NCBI RefSeq assembly: GCF_000745185.1 | Contig: NZ_JQNJ01000001.1 | Coordinates: 2,896,501-2,960,500 of the forward strand | DNA: 64,000 bases | DNA from: Muricauda sp. MAR_2010_75 | Lineage (GTDB): Bacteria > Bacteroidota > Bacteroidia > Flavobacteriales > Flavobacteriaceae | Direction of reading: 5' to 3' | Part shown: positions 36,780 to 45,631 of the stretch, piece after piece | Numbering within the stretch: the stretch's first letter is position 1 | Layout: each line of letters opens with the position of its first letter | The notes under the pieces: model-generated | What the model was told of the DNA's origin: nothing | Seen by the model: only the letters and a program-made list of their open reading frames with translations | The model's database searches: none | Position numbers and translations under genes: made by a program

Positions 36780-36984
36780 CATAACAAGAAAGTACCTTTT
36801 CCTGAACGGTAACAGGGAGAAGATCGAACTGGAGGACATCGACCCCGAAATGGGACATGAACGGATCATGGAGCATTATTCCGCACTATATCCCGAACTG
36901 ACCAATGCCAATGTCATGGACAAGGGCATTATCGATGGGTTCCATGAGGTGCACTTCCAATCATTGGCGGGAACCAAAGGTTGA
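36766..36984 (+). CDS. PRTRC system protein C (ubiquitin-like fold)
   Basis: The 72-residue product overlaps the end of protein E. The sequence fits a beta-grasp fold (RKYLFLNGNREKIELEDI, helix HERIMEHYSALYP) and ends with AGTKG. A C-terminal glycine tail is the conserved feature of this family, which Pfam groups as prokaryotic ubiquitin-like. It would be the modifier that the downstream ThiF and B proteins activate and conjugate; conjugation itself is inference. Confidence 0.85.
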   Translation: MKITNITRKYLFLNGNREKIELEDIDPEMGHERIMEHYSALYPELTNANVMDKGIIDGFHEVHFQSLAGTKG

Positions 36985-36988
36985 TGAT

Positions 36989-37168
36989 ATGAACGTGGAT
37001 GAACTTTTGAACAAGGGAAAATGTACAACACCATCAAAGACCATCACCTCGCGGGAACTCACGGAGTTCCACAACGACCTGTTCAGGGCGTTCCAACAGG
37101 AAAGCCACACCATAGGGACAAGGCGGATGAAGGCATTGTCAAAAAGGACAGACTGTTTCCTGACCTGA
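36989..37168 (+). CDS. Short PRTRC-associated reading frame, possible N-terminus of the next gene
   Basis: From ATG 36989 this frame gives 59 residues (MNVDELLNKGKCTTPSK, SRELTEFHNDLFRAFQQE) with natural-looking amphipathic composition. It ends at TGA 37168 just where the -1 frame begins to look coding. Either it is a small separate protein or the real N-terminus of the following gene joined by a frameshift near the A-run at 37141-37145. Confidence 0.45.
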   Translation: MNVDELLNKGKCTTPSKTITSRELTEFHNDLFRAFQQESHTIGTRRMKALSKRTDCFLT

Positions 37169-38076
37169 ACGTATGGCCCATTGCCCTTAACGATTTATCG
37201 GAAAAGTATTCAGGGGACGGACTTTGCCAATTGGCAAGGTTGATGGTGGAGACCACCCGAAAGTTCACGGGGAGGATCGATACTTGGAGGTTCAATAACG
37301 GGGACAGCCTGCAAGACCTTATCCTTAGATGTGCGAACAGGCTCAGGGACAGGGCAAGGGTCGATCTGATCGATGTGTACCGCAATTGTGACGGGGAATT
37401 GGAACTTGACCTCAAACGGTACATCGGGAACAAGGGCAATATCTACTGTATCAACCTAATGCCATTGTACGGCATGAAGCGCAAGAACAGAAAATTGTTC
37501 GAGATACTCCTATCCTTCATCAAGGGACTTCCCTTTGATTCGATCTTCGATACGTGTGAGGACAGGATCGACTGGATATGGACTTTTTTGATCGAGGAAA
37601 TGGCATATTGTAGGGAAGCCCCCAATGAGGATTATGGGGAGAGATTGAAAGGTTCAGTTGATTTCCTGAGTCGCTACGAAAGGAAATACAACGACTTTCA
37701 AATTATGGACTGGAAATCCCGATTGGAAAGCTACCGACCCCAAAAGGATGTATATAGGAAGCTAAAAGAACTCCTTTTGGCCTCGGAAAAATTGGATTTT
37801 CAGGTGGTACAACGGATTTCCGTTCGTGATGGATATGAGAGCATGGTCGATTTTTACCATACGTTCCTGATAACCGATGATGGCGAGAGCGAATTTACCC
37901 GATCGTACATCAACATGCTCAATGATTGTTCCAACGAGTACGACCTGCTCTCCACCTATGCCCATGCGACCGTAAGCAACAATGGGATGGAGACTTTTGA
38001 GGAAGGACTGGAGGAGAAACTAAAGGTAGTGGAAAACTTTATTTGTGAACTGAACGAACAGATAGAAAGAATTTGA
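37021..38076 (+). CDS. PRTRC-associated protein of unknown function (position of protein F)
   Basis: The frame runs to 38076, giving 351 residues if started at 37021. The first 40 residues (GTHGVPQRPVQGVPTGKPHH) look like an out-of-frame reading of the overlapping frame; convincing protein begins around residue 45 (FPDLNVWPIALNDLSEKY). The rest is helical and charged (LDLKRYIGNKGNIYCINL, DRIDWIWTFLIEEMA). It occupies the slot between C and B where other PRTRC cassettes carry protein F, but I cannot confirm homology. Confidence 0.6.
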   Translation: MYNTIKDHHLAGTHGVPQRPVQGVPTGKPHHRDKADEGIVKKDRLFPDLNVWPIALNDLSEKYSGDGLCQLARLMVETTRKFTGRIDTWRFNNGDSLQDLILRCANRLRDRARVDLIDVYRNCDGELELDLKRYIGNKGNIYCINLMPLYGMKRKNRKLFEILLSFIKGLPFDSIFDTCEDRIDWIWTFLIEEMAYCREAPNEDYGERLKGSVDFLSRYERKYNDFQIMDWKSRLESYRPQKDVYRKLKELLLASEKLDFQVVQRISVRDGYESMVDFYHTFLITDDGESEFTRSYINMLNDCSNEYDLLSTYAHATVSNNGMETFEEGLEEKLKVVENFICELNEQIERI

Positions 38077-38077
38077 T

Positions 38078-38785
38078 ATGGAAAAGATCATGGAATTGGA
38101 CATGGACGATCATTTGGTGCCAAAATTTGCATTGATAGGCTATGCCAGTACACCGAGTTATTACAATACGGAGCATTATTTTGCCTACCATAGGATAGTG
38201 GGGGAATGTCTTACAGCGGGGATGCCCTTGACCAAGGATACCGCGCGTAACCTATTCAGGTGCTTGGAAGGGGAATTGATAAAATTCTCCTTTAAGGGGC
38301 TTTTGCCCAAGAATTTGGTACACTTTGATTTTAAGGGAGATTTGCATTTGATGTGGATTGTCCACCCAAAACGGCACACCCTGTATTTTGATGAAAGGAT
38401 GGGCATCCCGATAGGGCAGTACCCCCTCCCCAAATTGGTCTTTTCGTTAAAAGGGAACACGTTGAACGTATTCGCCCTAAAACGGAGCGATGTCCTTGAC
38501 GGGGATACTGTATTGTACCATGCCCCTTTGCCCAATGTCAATGCACGGGGCAGGGTCTGCATGGGCAATGTTTCCATGGACTATGACGGATTCGAGCATT
38601 ATGAGGACATCATGGGATTTATGGAAAAACAGTTCTTTTCCTCGGTGTTCACGGAAACCCACCATAACGACCTGATCAAGGGGAACCTTGTGCAGACGAT
38701 GAACCGCCTAAATGGGAAACAGCGTTTTGACGATGCCCTTCTCATTGCGAACAACAAGACCATAAAACAACTTTATGAAAGATAG
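38078..38785 (+). CDS. PRTRC system protein B (E2-conjugase-like)
   Basis: In this 235-residue protein, the motif HAPLPNVNARGRVCMGNV (Cys161) resembles the active-site stretch of ubiquitin E2 enzymes (HPN, a glycine, then a catalytic Cys), in line with assignment of this family to a prokaryotic E2 group. The C-terminal half includes FMEKQFFSSVFTETHHND. It starts one base after the previous stop and overlaps the ThiF gene by 11 bases. Proposed role: accept the modifier from the ThiF protein. Confidence 0.85.
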   Translation: MEKIMELDMDDHLVPKFALIGYASTPSYYNTEHYFAYHRIVGECLTAGMPLTKDTARNLFRCLEGELIKFSFKGLLPKNLVHFDFKGDLHLMWIVHPKRHTLYFDERMGIPIGQYPLPKLVFSLKGNTLNVFALKRSDVLDGDTVLYHAPLPNVNARGRVCMGNVSMDYDGFEHYEDIMGFMEKQFFSSVFTETHHNDLIKGNLVQTMNRLNGKQRFDDALLIANNKTIKQLYER

Positions 38786-39554
38786 GATACATATCGCCCC
38801 CAATTATTTCTTCAATCCCACACACCCGATCACAATCTCGTTAATAGGGGTAGGTGGAAATGGCTCCCTTATGCTCGCAAGGTTGGCAAGGATGGACCAT
38901 GCCCTTCGCCAAACGGGACATCCCGGACTGCACGTCAGGGCATTTGACGGGGATGTTGTCGAACCCATGAACATCGGGAGACAATTGTTCACCCCCCATG
39001 ACCTTGGACAGAACAAGGTGGTCAATGCCCTGACCAAGATCAACCGTGCCTTTGGGCTGCAATGGGAAGGAATACCGATGAATGCCATGACCTTTGGGGA
39101 TGATATCAGATCGAACATCATCGTGACCTGTGTGGACAATGCCAAGTACAGGACGGCACTTTCTTTGGCCTTGCAGCACCCATATAGGGGTTCCGAATAT
39201 AGGACAATGTTCTACTGGATCGACATCGGCAACGGTAGTGACACGGGGCAGTTCGTTCTTGGTAGCCTGTTCGAGGAAGATAGAAAATTGGACGATGGTT
39301 CTTTGGAGTGCGTAAGCGGACTGAAGAAGATAACCGACCTTTTTCCGAATTTGGAAGACCACGATACCGAATCCCAACAGGGAAGGGGATGCGCCTACGC
39401 CGATCGGTTGATGGAACAGTCCCTTTATATCAACGATGTCTTGGTGGCCCACGCATCGGACTGCCTGTTCAGGTTGTTGTCGCACAGGCAACTATCCGTC
39501 CACGGGGGATTTGTGAACCTCAAAAGTGGAACGGTCAACCCTATAAAAGTCTAG
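38775..39554 (+). CDS. PRTRC system ThiF-family protein (E1-like)
   Basis: The 259-residue product has the ThiF/E1 adenylation motifs: ISLIGVGGNGSLML (ATP-binding loop, 25-30), the acidic pair in FDGDVVEPMNIGRQLF (58-70), and VTCVDN (118-122). Candidate catalytic cysteines are Cys180 and Cys206 (GRGCAYADRL). It likely adenylates the C-terminal glycine of protein C. It overlaps the B gene by 11 bases, so they are co-translated. Confidence 0.9.
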   Translation: MKDRIHIAPNYFFNPTHPITISLIGVGGNGSLMLARLARMDHALRQTGHPGLHVRAFDGDVVEPMNIGRQLFTPHDLGQNKVVNALTKINRAFGLQWEGIPMNAMTFGDDIRSNIIVTCVDNAKYRTALSLALQHPYRGSEYRTMFYWIDIGNGSDTGQFVLGSLFEEDRKLDDGSLECVSGLKKITDLFPNLEDHDTESQQGRGCAYADRLMEQSLYINDVLVAHASDCLFRLLSHRQLSVHGGFVNLKSGTVNPIKV

Positions 39555-39560
39555 GGAACT

Positions 39561-39857
39561 ATGGAGGACAATAAAAAAGTGTTCATAAAGGCATCCAATT
39601 ATTGGGCGATCCATGATATTGTCCTGTTGGGAAACTGGAGCAGGGTACAGGGAACAAAACTACAGGCACTTTACCATCTTGTACAGCGCAGGGGTAAGGT
39701 CTTGGAGGGCCCTCATGACATTAAATATAAAGGGATAAAGGTACTGGAATATGGAGATGGGTGTTACATCGGCTTTATCCGTATCGCTTACAAAGCGGAC
39801 ACTTTTTTTCCCTGCAAACTTCATGTGGTCAGCTTACAGGAACTGGTGAAAAAATGA
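39561..39857 (+). CDS. Unknown 98-residue protein following the PRTRC cassette
   Basis: It starts six bases after the ThiF stop and is clearly in the same operon. It is a compact alpha/beta protein (NYWAIHDIVLLGNWSRVQG, KYKGIKVLEYGDGCYIGFI) without signal peptide. I do not recognise a family. Location suggests an accessory component of the cassette. Confidence 0.55.
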   Translation: MEDNKKVFIKASNYWAIHDIVLLGNWSRVQGTKLQALYHLVQRRGKVLEGPHDIKYKGIKVLEYGDGCYIGFIRIAYKADTFFPCKLHVVSLQELVKK

Positions 39858-39957
39858 ACGGAAAAAGATTCGGTATCGAAGTGTCCTATCGGTCATTTAT
39901 AGGGTTTTTGCGGGCCGATTTTTCATTTAACAGAAATCGAATTTAAAATCAAAGAAT

Positions 39958-40188
39958 ATGACATTTTCGGAACTTTACAATGATCTTCCCTTGGTGGGTT
40001 TTCTTTGGGTGGCTCTATACACTTATTTGGGCATCCTGCGCATCAAACGATTGTTGAGGTTGCCATTCTTATTGGTGATCATCCTTATCGGGCTTATCCC
40101 GGGTATCTGGTTTGTACTTCCCCTATTTGCTGTTTTTGAACTGACCATGCAGATCATGGGGGCGCTTATTTATTTCAGGTTGATCTGA
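39958..40188 (+). CDS. Small three-span membrane protein
   Basis: This 76-residue protein is largely hydrophobic: LVGFLWVALYTYLGIL, RLPFLLVIILIGLIPGIWF and VLPLFAVFELTMQIMGAL. It lies just before the operon terminator. Family unknown; it could anchor the cassette products at the membrane, which is speculation. Confidence 0.55.
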   Translation: MTFSELYNDLPLVGFLWVALYTYLGILRIKRLLRLPFLLVIILIGLIPGIWFVLPLFAVFELTMQIMGALIYFRLI

Positions 40189-40194
40189 ACCTTC

Positions 40195-40223
40195 CCGCAA
40201 AGGTGGTTATTCTTTGCGGTCTT
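40195..40223 (+). terminator. Terminator-like hairpin after the PRTRC operon
   Basis: CCGCAAAG and CTTTGCGG are perfect 8-bp arms around a 9-base loop, 7 bases after the small membrane protein gene, followed by a T/C-rich run. A probable Rho-independent terminator. Confidence 0.6.
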
Positions 40224-40603
40224 CTCCCTTTCCATATTACCCATAACGGGATTAATGGGAATCACATGAATTTATAATAGATTATGGTTTAGGTTTTTTG
40301 CAGAACTCCATTGCGTTCTGTTTGCCTTTTGGGGTCCAGCTTTGTTAAGGAGATTGATTAGACGACAATGATTATTTCTTGTCCAATCTTTTCCAAGTAA
40401 GCAACCTTGTATTCGGCTTACACAAGACCCTCGTAGAGTTCAAGTATGATACACATTAGGAGCAGTTTTTATTTTTCAAATCTCATTCTTTTATTTGAAT
40501 CATAAAATTTACCTGTCCCAATCAATAATTTTTTATTAGGTTTTCTTTTAAAGGGTTATCCCAAGGCCTTGTCCTTGTAGATAAGAAGGTAAACAATCAA
40601 AAT
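40224..40603. other. 380-bp gap without recognised genes
   Basis: AT-rich sequence between the convergent PRTRC operon and the minus-strand nuclease gene. It contains a 10-bp palindrome (CAAGGCCTTG, 40562-40571) but no open frame of interest and no recognised RNA. Confidence 0.5.
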
Positions 40604-41290
40604 TTAATTTATGCATAACAAGTCAATTAAAAAATGCCACAAAATTATATTGTCATTTGATGATTTCCTTGAGTGTAAAGAGTATAATTTTTCTACCGAA
40701 GGTAAAGAATCTTTCATTATTAACCTTTCTTCACTTCCTGTCCAATCTATTGATTCATCTGTGTTATTTTCAGCCATTTCCTCAATCCAATTATTTACTT
40801 TTTTTATCCATTCCAAAGATGTCCGGCTCTGCACGTAGCCAAACATACCACATACTTTGAGATGTGATGAATGATGCCCCCTTTTGAAGCGTTCAATGCC
40901 TCCACGGATACCACAAACATACTCTTTGTTATTTGATGTCTCAGAGAATCTTTTTGCTTCAAATTCAAAAATAGGAATAGGCTTTCTATTTCTGGTTCTT
41001 ACAAAAATTCCAATGTCTGTTTCTTTAGTCGATTCAGTTTGTGTAGGATTCTTACTAAATCGAAAAGGAAAATATCCTTTGGATTCATCTTTGCATATTT
41101 CCAGATAATGGACTAGCAAATCACTTATTCTATTTTCTTTTTCCGAATCGTTTAGAGACAAGTAATATCCTGAAAAGTCCGAAATATAATTATCAATGAA
41201 GGACAAAATAAGATTGACTTCAACATCTTGTTCTACACTAAAATCACTTGATTTTGGAGATTGGTATGACGGAAGCGAATCTTTAAGCAT
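40604..41290 (-). CDS. PD-(D/E)XK-type nuclease paired with a DNA methylase
   Basis: In this 228-residue protein, the stretch TDIGIFVRTRNRKPIPIFEFEAKRF, split here as TDIGIF and FEFEAKRF, fits the D...ExK core of restriction-type nucleases. The N-terminal half is helical (LILSFIDNYISDFSGYYLSL). Its start overlaps the methylase stop by 8 bases, so the two are a coupled restriction-modification or defence pair. Target unknown. Confidence 0.65.
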   Translation of the reverse strand: MLKDSLPSYQSPKSSDFSVEQDVEVNLILSFIDNYISDFSGYYLSLNDSEKENRISDLLVHYLEICKDESKGYFPFRFSKNPTQTESTKETDIGIFVRTRNRKPIPIFEFEAKRFSETSNNKEYVCGIRGGIERFKRGHHSSHLKVCGMFGYVQSRTSLEWIKKVNNWIEEMAENNTDESIDWTGSEERLIMKDSLPSVEKLYSLHSRKSSNDNIILWHFLIDLLCIN

Positions 41291-44216
41291 CTATGTGACG
41301 AGATTTGAAGTAGTCTGCAAAAGTTTCGTCTGCATCTCTTAATGCGATAGATGGTGACCAATAGCGTAACTGTTTTGGTTTTGCCAATATTACGGAATCG
41401 TGCCCATAGATTTTAATAATCTTTTGAATGTGGTAGCTTTTAGTTTGTTCATTTCTCAATGGAATAACCGTTTCTATATATTCCTCAATATCATAAGCGT
41501 TTTCGGTCTGAGGATTTAGTACTTCCGAGGAATACTCAAAATGTAGAGCAAAGAATTTTCCTGCATCTATGATTTTGAATAATTGAAATGTTTTTGAATT
41601 TTGATAAACACTATTCAGGGTTTTCACGAAGATATCAGAGTATAAAACAATGTCTGTTATTGAGGTGTCGTTAGATAATCTTTCTTCGGATAAATGGTTG
41701 TTAATGATATCCTTAATAATTATGTGATCAACTTCTGAAATGTGCAAATCTCCAAGATAAGGAAGATTGAATACATCTTTTTGCAATAAAGTTGATTTAG
41801 ATCTGCTAACACCAGCTCGGGAACTGGTTGCAGTTAGATAAAACCTATACATTTCATTGTTTCTTATAACATCTCCAAGAGATATCAAAGAATCTACATC
41901 TTCAATAGGTGCGTGAATTCCTATTATTTCATTTTTATAAGTTATGTGTTGATCATAAAACAATACAGGGATGCTGTGCTTGCCAATGTTCTTTTTTATC
42001 AATAGAAGAGGGGGTTCAAAGATTTTCTCATTTCTTGGCCATTGATAATATTTGTCCGTATTTATAAATGTTCTATGGATACCTTTTTCGTCAAAATCCT
42101 CTGGTTCAAAAGATAAAGCGCCTGTTAAGTGCTCAGCTGTCGTGTAGCCACCTTTTTTCTTTTCAAAATCTGAATCTGTTAATTCACTATCAGGTTTGCC
42201 TTTAATAAAGCCATCACCAAAAACCCATCCGCTGTATTTTCTTTTTTCTCTCAAATAACTCCCAAGTGTACTTGCGTTTGATAGCTTTTTAATCAATTGA
42301 GATAATCTTCCGCCACCTAGTAAATTTGCTTTCCATACATATGGACTATTAATTGTATCATCCTTTGAAACCAGATGGAAATCATAATAATCAAATTCTA
42401 AGAATATCCGATTACTATTCGAGAAGGTACGATTTGCTACCAGATGCAATACATCTTCATTGTCAGGTGAAGACTTTTGAATAAAAACAGCAGCAGTAGC
42501 AACATTTTTCCTACCCCATAACTTGTCTGCAAGCTTGGTAAAGTCTATTACTTGCAAAAGGTTATATTGGCTAAATAAATCTTGTTTAAAGCTTAGGTCT
42601 TTTTGGTATAGCAATGGGCCTGATGGTTCAATCAAACACAGTAAACCTTCCTGTTTGAGAAGCTTTAATGATTGAACTAAGAAATGTAATGCTGGATTTT
42701 CGTCTGGAATTCTTATTTCACATTCATAACCCTTTTTCATTAATTCCTTAAAATGCTTTTTTCTGCTTGGTTCTTTTCCATTCACGGCGGGAAGGTTAAA
42801 TGGAGGATTACCAATTACCAAATCAAAATTTGCATTTGGCTTTGTCATGATGAATTCAAAGAAATCCTGAGTGATAATGTTTTCACTTAGGTCAGGGAAT
42901 TTCAATTTACCCCAAGTTGGAGGGTCTAGGTCAACTTCGTCCAGAATAGCTAGAGCCAGGCTAAACACAGATAGCCGAATGGCGTCAGGTTCAATATCAA
43001 CACCATATATATTATTGAGCAAAAGCTCTTTTAAAACTGGTAAAGAAGGCTTAACGAGCTTACCTGTCTTTTTCCATTCTTCAAATCGCCACCATTGAAC
43101 AATTCTCTTATAGGTTTTGACGAGAAAAATTCCAGACCCACAACTGACATCAATTATTTTAAAGTCCTTTTGACAAGACTTTATTGGCATGCATTCATCA
43201 ACCAAAGTGCTGACAATCATTTCAGGTGTATAAACTATATCCTTGCTGTCAGTTAGTAACTCTTCATAAACCGAACTGATTACCTCGACAGGTAAATGAG
43301 TAAAAGAATATAGCCGCCAGATTATATATTGACTATCCTTGATATTTCCATCCAGATAATCTGCAAGTTTTCGAACTTCTGTCTGCTGTATAGCTTTTCT
43401 TGCTTCAATCTCATTCTCTTGATGCCATTCGAATATTTTACCGTTAAAGTCATTGGCCAATTTATCCAGTAGGTCCAATAATTTTCCTTTTCTGATGGTA
43501 TCACAAAAATTGGAACATTGGAAATTCTTTTTAAAGTATGTTCCTGCGAAATAACCACTGGCACTTTTCTCATCTCTTTCCTCAAGATACTTAATAAGGA
43601 GGCTCTGGACCAAGAGCTTTAAAGCAACGTGTCTGTCTAATTCCGACTCTTCAACAAAGCTTCTAAAAATTTCCTTTAAGCCTCTGATTAAATCTCTTGT
43701 AGCAGATTCCTCAAAACGAAAATTTTGTTTTTCATTTTGCTCATCCCAAAATAAGCCAGTATCAAACTCCTTGGCATTATAATTCTTAATAGCTTCGCCT
43801 GTTAAAGTCAGTATTTCTTTGGTGTAACTATTCTTGTCTTCTTTTGGTCTTTTTCTAGAATCAAAGATGCTTACCGAAGATTTTTCGATGATTATGTATG
43901 CAGGAACCTGATAGCCATTCCACATTTGAATATGAATTCTATTCCTGTCCTCATTTGTTAGGCTTTTGTGGGTATAATCAAATAAATACAGTTGAGGAAC
44001 AAACGACCTCCCATCATTGAAATATCTAAAGAAAACGGCATCCGCTTGAAATTTCTTCTTAGCTGTTTCTAAAGCAAAAAGAATATTTGGGGATACTAAT
44101 TCGAAATTTAATTGTTCAAAACTATCGGTCAACAACACACCACTCTTCTTCTTGTCCTTGTCGAACATGGAGAAGTTCAAATCAATGATATGTTCCTCAA
44201 ATAGTTGTGTAGGCAT
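41283..44216 (-). CDS. Large N6-adenine DNA methylase (Eco57I/type IIG-like)
   Basis: This 977-residue protein carries the SAM-binding motif I, IIDVSCGSGIFLVKTYKR, with IYGVDIEPDAIRLSVFSLA after it, and the catalytic motif IV NPPF in FDLVIGNPPFNLP, as in gamma-class N6-adenine methylases. The N-terminal 340 residues (DAVFFRYFNDGRSFVPQLY) and the C-terminal 450 residues likely serve specificity. AT-rich compared with flanks. With the nuclease gene downstream it forms a two-gene restriction-like unit. Confidence 0.85.
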   Translation of the reverse strand: MPTQLFEEHIIDLNFSMFDKDKKKSGVLLTDSFEQLNFELVSPNILFALETAKKKFQADAVFFRYFNDGRSFVPQLYLFDYTHKSLTNEDRNRIHIQMWNGYQVPAYIIIEKSSVSIFDSRKRPKEDKNSYTKEILTLTGEAIKNYNAKEFDTGLFWDEQNEKQNFRFEESATRDLIRGLKEIFRSFVEESELDRHVALKLLVQSLLIKYLEERDEKSASGYFAGTYFKKNFQCSNFCDTIRKGKLLDLLDKLANDFNGKIFEWHQENEIEARKAIQQTEVRKLADYLDGNIKDSQYIIWRLYSFTHLPVEVISSVYEELLTDSKDIVYTPEMIVSTLVDECMPIKSCQKDFKIIDVSCGSGIFLVKTYKRIVQWWRFEEWKKTGKLVKPSLPVLKELLLNNIYGVDIEPDAIRLSVFSLALAILDEVDLDPPTWGKLKFPDLSENIITQDFFEFIMTKPNANFDLVIGNPPFNLPAVNGKEPSRKKHFKELMKKGYECEIRIPDENPALHFLVQSLKLLKQEGLLCLIEPSGPLLYQKDLSFKQDLFSQYNLLQVIDFTKLADKLWGRKNVATAAVFIQKSSPDNEDVLHLVANRTFSNSNRIFLEFDYYDFHLVSKDDTINSPYVWKANLLGGGRLSQLIKKLSNASTLGSYLREKRKYSGWVFGDGFIKGKPDSELTDSDFEKKKGGYTTAEHLTGALSFEPEDFDEKGIHRTFINTDKYYQWPRNEKIFEPPLLLIKKNIGKHSIPVLFYDQHITYKNEIIGIHAPIEDVDSLISLGDVIRNNEMYRFYLTATSSRAGVSRSKSTLLQKDVFNLPYLGDLHISEVDHIIIKDIINNHLSEERLSNDTSITDIVLYSDIFVKTLNSVYQNSKTFQLFKIIDAGKFFALHFEYSSEVLNPQTENAYDIEEYIETVIPLRNEQTKSYHIQKIIKIYGHDSVILAKPKQLRYWSPSIALRDADETFADYFKSRHIDA

Positions 44217-44866
44217 AATAAAGTATAGAAAACCCTTATAAGCAAAAATACATTTTTATGAACCAGTTTCTTAAGAAATCCATCAGCAATATAGGGTTAA
44301 TTTCATCTATCTGAGTAGATGATTCAAGCAGAATCAGCATTTCCACAAGCTAAGACGTTACCTAGTGGAGCAAGGACTTTCATGGGAATTATTGTTGTTG
44401 TAAGCCGTTATTCTTTTAATTTTCAGTGAAAAATTCAATATCAATTAGATAGATGACACTTTAAATCAAAATTTTTCAAAAGGAAAAATATTTTCTTGAA
44501 GCCCTCAACTGAATGGAAATGATTTTTTACGTATTTGGTAAAGTCCACATTATAGATTTGACACGGTAAAAGGCCAATACGGACCTTATCATTTGTTCTA
44601 TCAAATGTCGTTGCATAAAAAAACCAAATCGAATATTGACTTTTGATTCAACTATTATGTATTTTGAAAACCGTTTGAACAGAATCATGGGGTGACCAAT
44701 TAGGTGTCAACATTTTTGCCCTATAAGGAACAGGTCAAGATCAAGACCACCATTCAAAAAACTGGAGAATTCCAAACTCAAACTTAACAATGAGGATTTT
44801 GTATTGGTGTGATGGATATTGGGTAGGGCCATCGTTGCATGAATGGAACCATAATTAAAGGAATAT
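44217..44866. other. 650-bp divergent intergenic region
   Basis: The stretch separates the minus-strand methylase operon from plus-strand genes. A perfect 7-bp inverted repeat (TCATCTA / TAGATGA, 44303-44322) lies about 90 bp upstream of the methylase and could be an operator. No gene or RNA was recognised. Confidence 0.5.
44243..44250 (-). promoter_or_regulatory. Possible -7 element of the methylase operon
   Basis: On the minus strand TATTTTTG matches the Bacteroidota -7 consensus TAnnTTTG, 27 bases upstream of the methylase start. No clear TTG element is seen at the -33 position, so support is partial. Confidence 0.4.
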
Positions 44867-45631
44867 ATGGCAGAAGTTGTTTACGACACATTAAATTTTG
44901 AAGGGTCTATTGATGAAAAGACGTTTCGCGGTACATTAAAAGAGCTTGGAGCCAAAGGGTCCAATATCTCTAAAATAGAACTATCAGGGGAACAATTGAA
45001 CTCGCTCATTGCCGTTCTATTTGTATATGGACTCCATTATGATGAATTGGCGGAGGCCAAACGCCCCCGTTTTCTAAATACGCTAGTGGAGGAAAAGCTC
45101 CCGTTGTTCCAGTTGTCCCAACTATTTTCCAGACACCTGTTGAACAATTTGGGTCAAGGAGCAATGCATGAACTCCAACAGCTCCAACAATCGGAAAACA
45201 ATATTGAGGATGTTCTCTCCAATGAAAGCTTGTTGGACTTTGTGGAAATGGAAATGCTCGATCCCACCACTTCCTTCCGAAAGTGGGAATACGGCCGTTT
45301 TGCCATGGCTTTTATGGGCCAAAATTTTTTTGGCCATATCAAATGGGACAAGATCAAAAGTAAAACAGACAGCCTTAAAAGCATCGGAGTGCTATTGGAA
45401 GAAAATGGCCATAAATTGGATTCCCAAGAAAAAAGATTCCTGCAATTGATGGCCAAGGGGATGTTGTTGCCCCAAAAAGTCAATATGTCTGAATTTCTGC
45501 ATGTCGGTTCCTATGTACAGGAAAATATGATGGGGCTTTCGGTACGGATTAAGGAACTGTCCATGGTGTTGGAAAGCATCATTGAAAAGGAAATAGCCAA
45601 ACAAAAGGGCAAGGAAGGGCCAAGTCTATGA
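44867..45631 (+). CDS. Unknown 254-residue protein (first of a coupled pair)
   Basis: A helical, soluble protein without signal peptide (MAEVVYDTLNFEGSIDEKTF, LLNNLGQGAMHELQQLQQSE). Its stop overlaps the next start (ATGA), so the two are co-translated. I do not recognise a family. The pair stands alone between the methylase region and small accessory genes in the mobile element. Confidence 0.65.
   Translation: MAEVVYDTLNFEGSIDEKTFRGTLKELGAKGSNISKIELSGEQLNSLIAVLFVYGLHYDELAEAKRPRFLNTLVEEKLPLFQLSQLFSRHLLNNLGQGAMHELQQLQQSENNIEDVLSNESLLDFVEMEMLDPTTSFRKWEYGRFAMAFMGQNFFGHIKWDKIKSKTDSLKSIGVLLEENGHKLDSQEKRFLQLMAKGMLLPQKVNMSEFLHVGSYVQENMMGLSVRIKELSMVLESIIEKEIAKQKGKEGPSL

Noticed and set aside
39854..39946. 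30-codon frame (MNGKRFGIEVSYRSFIGFLR) overlapping the stop of the 98-residue gene by ATGA
   Set aside because: The overlap is suggestive, but the product is short with no recognisable feature; kept out of the gene list.
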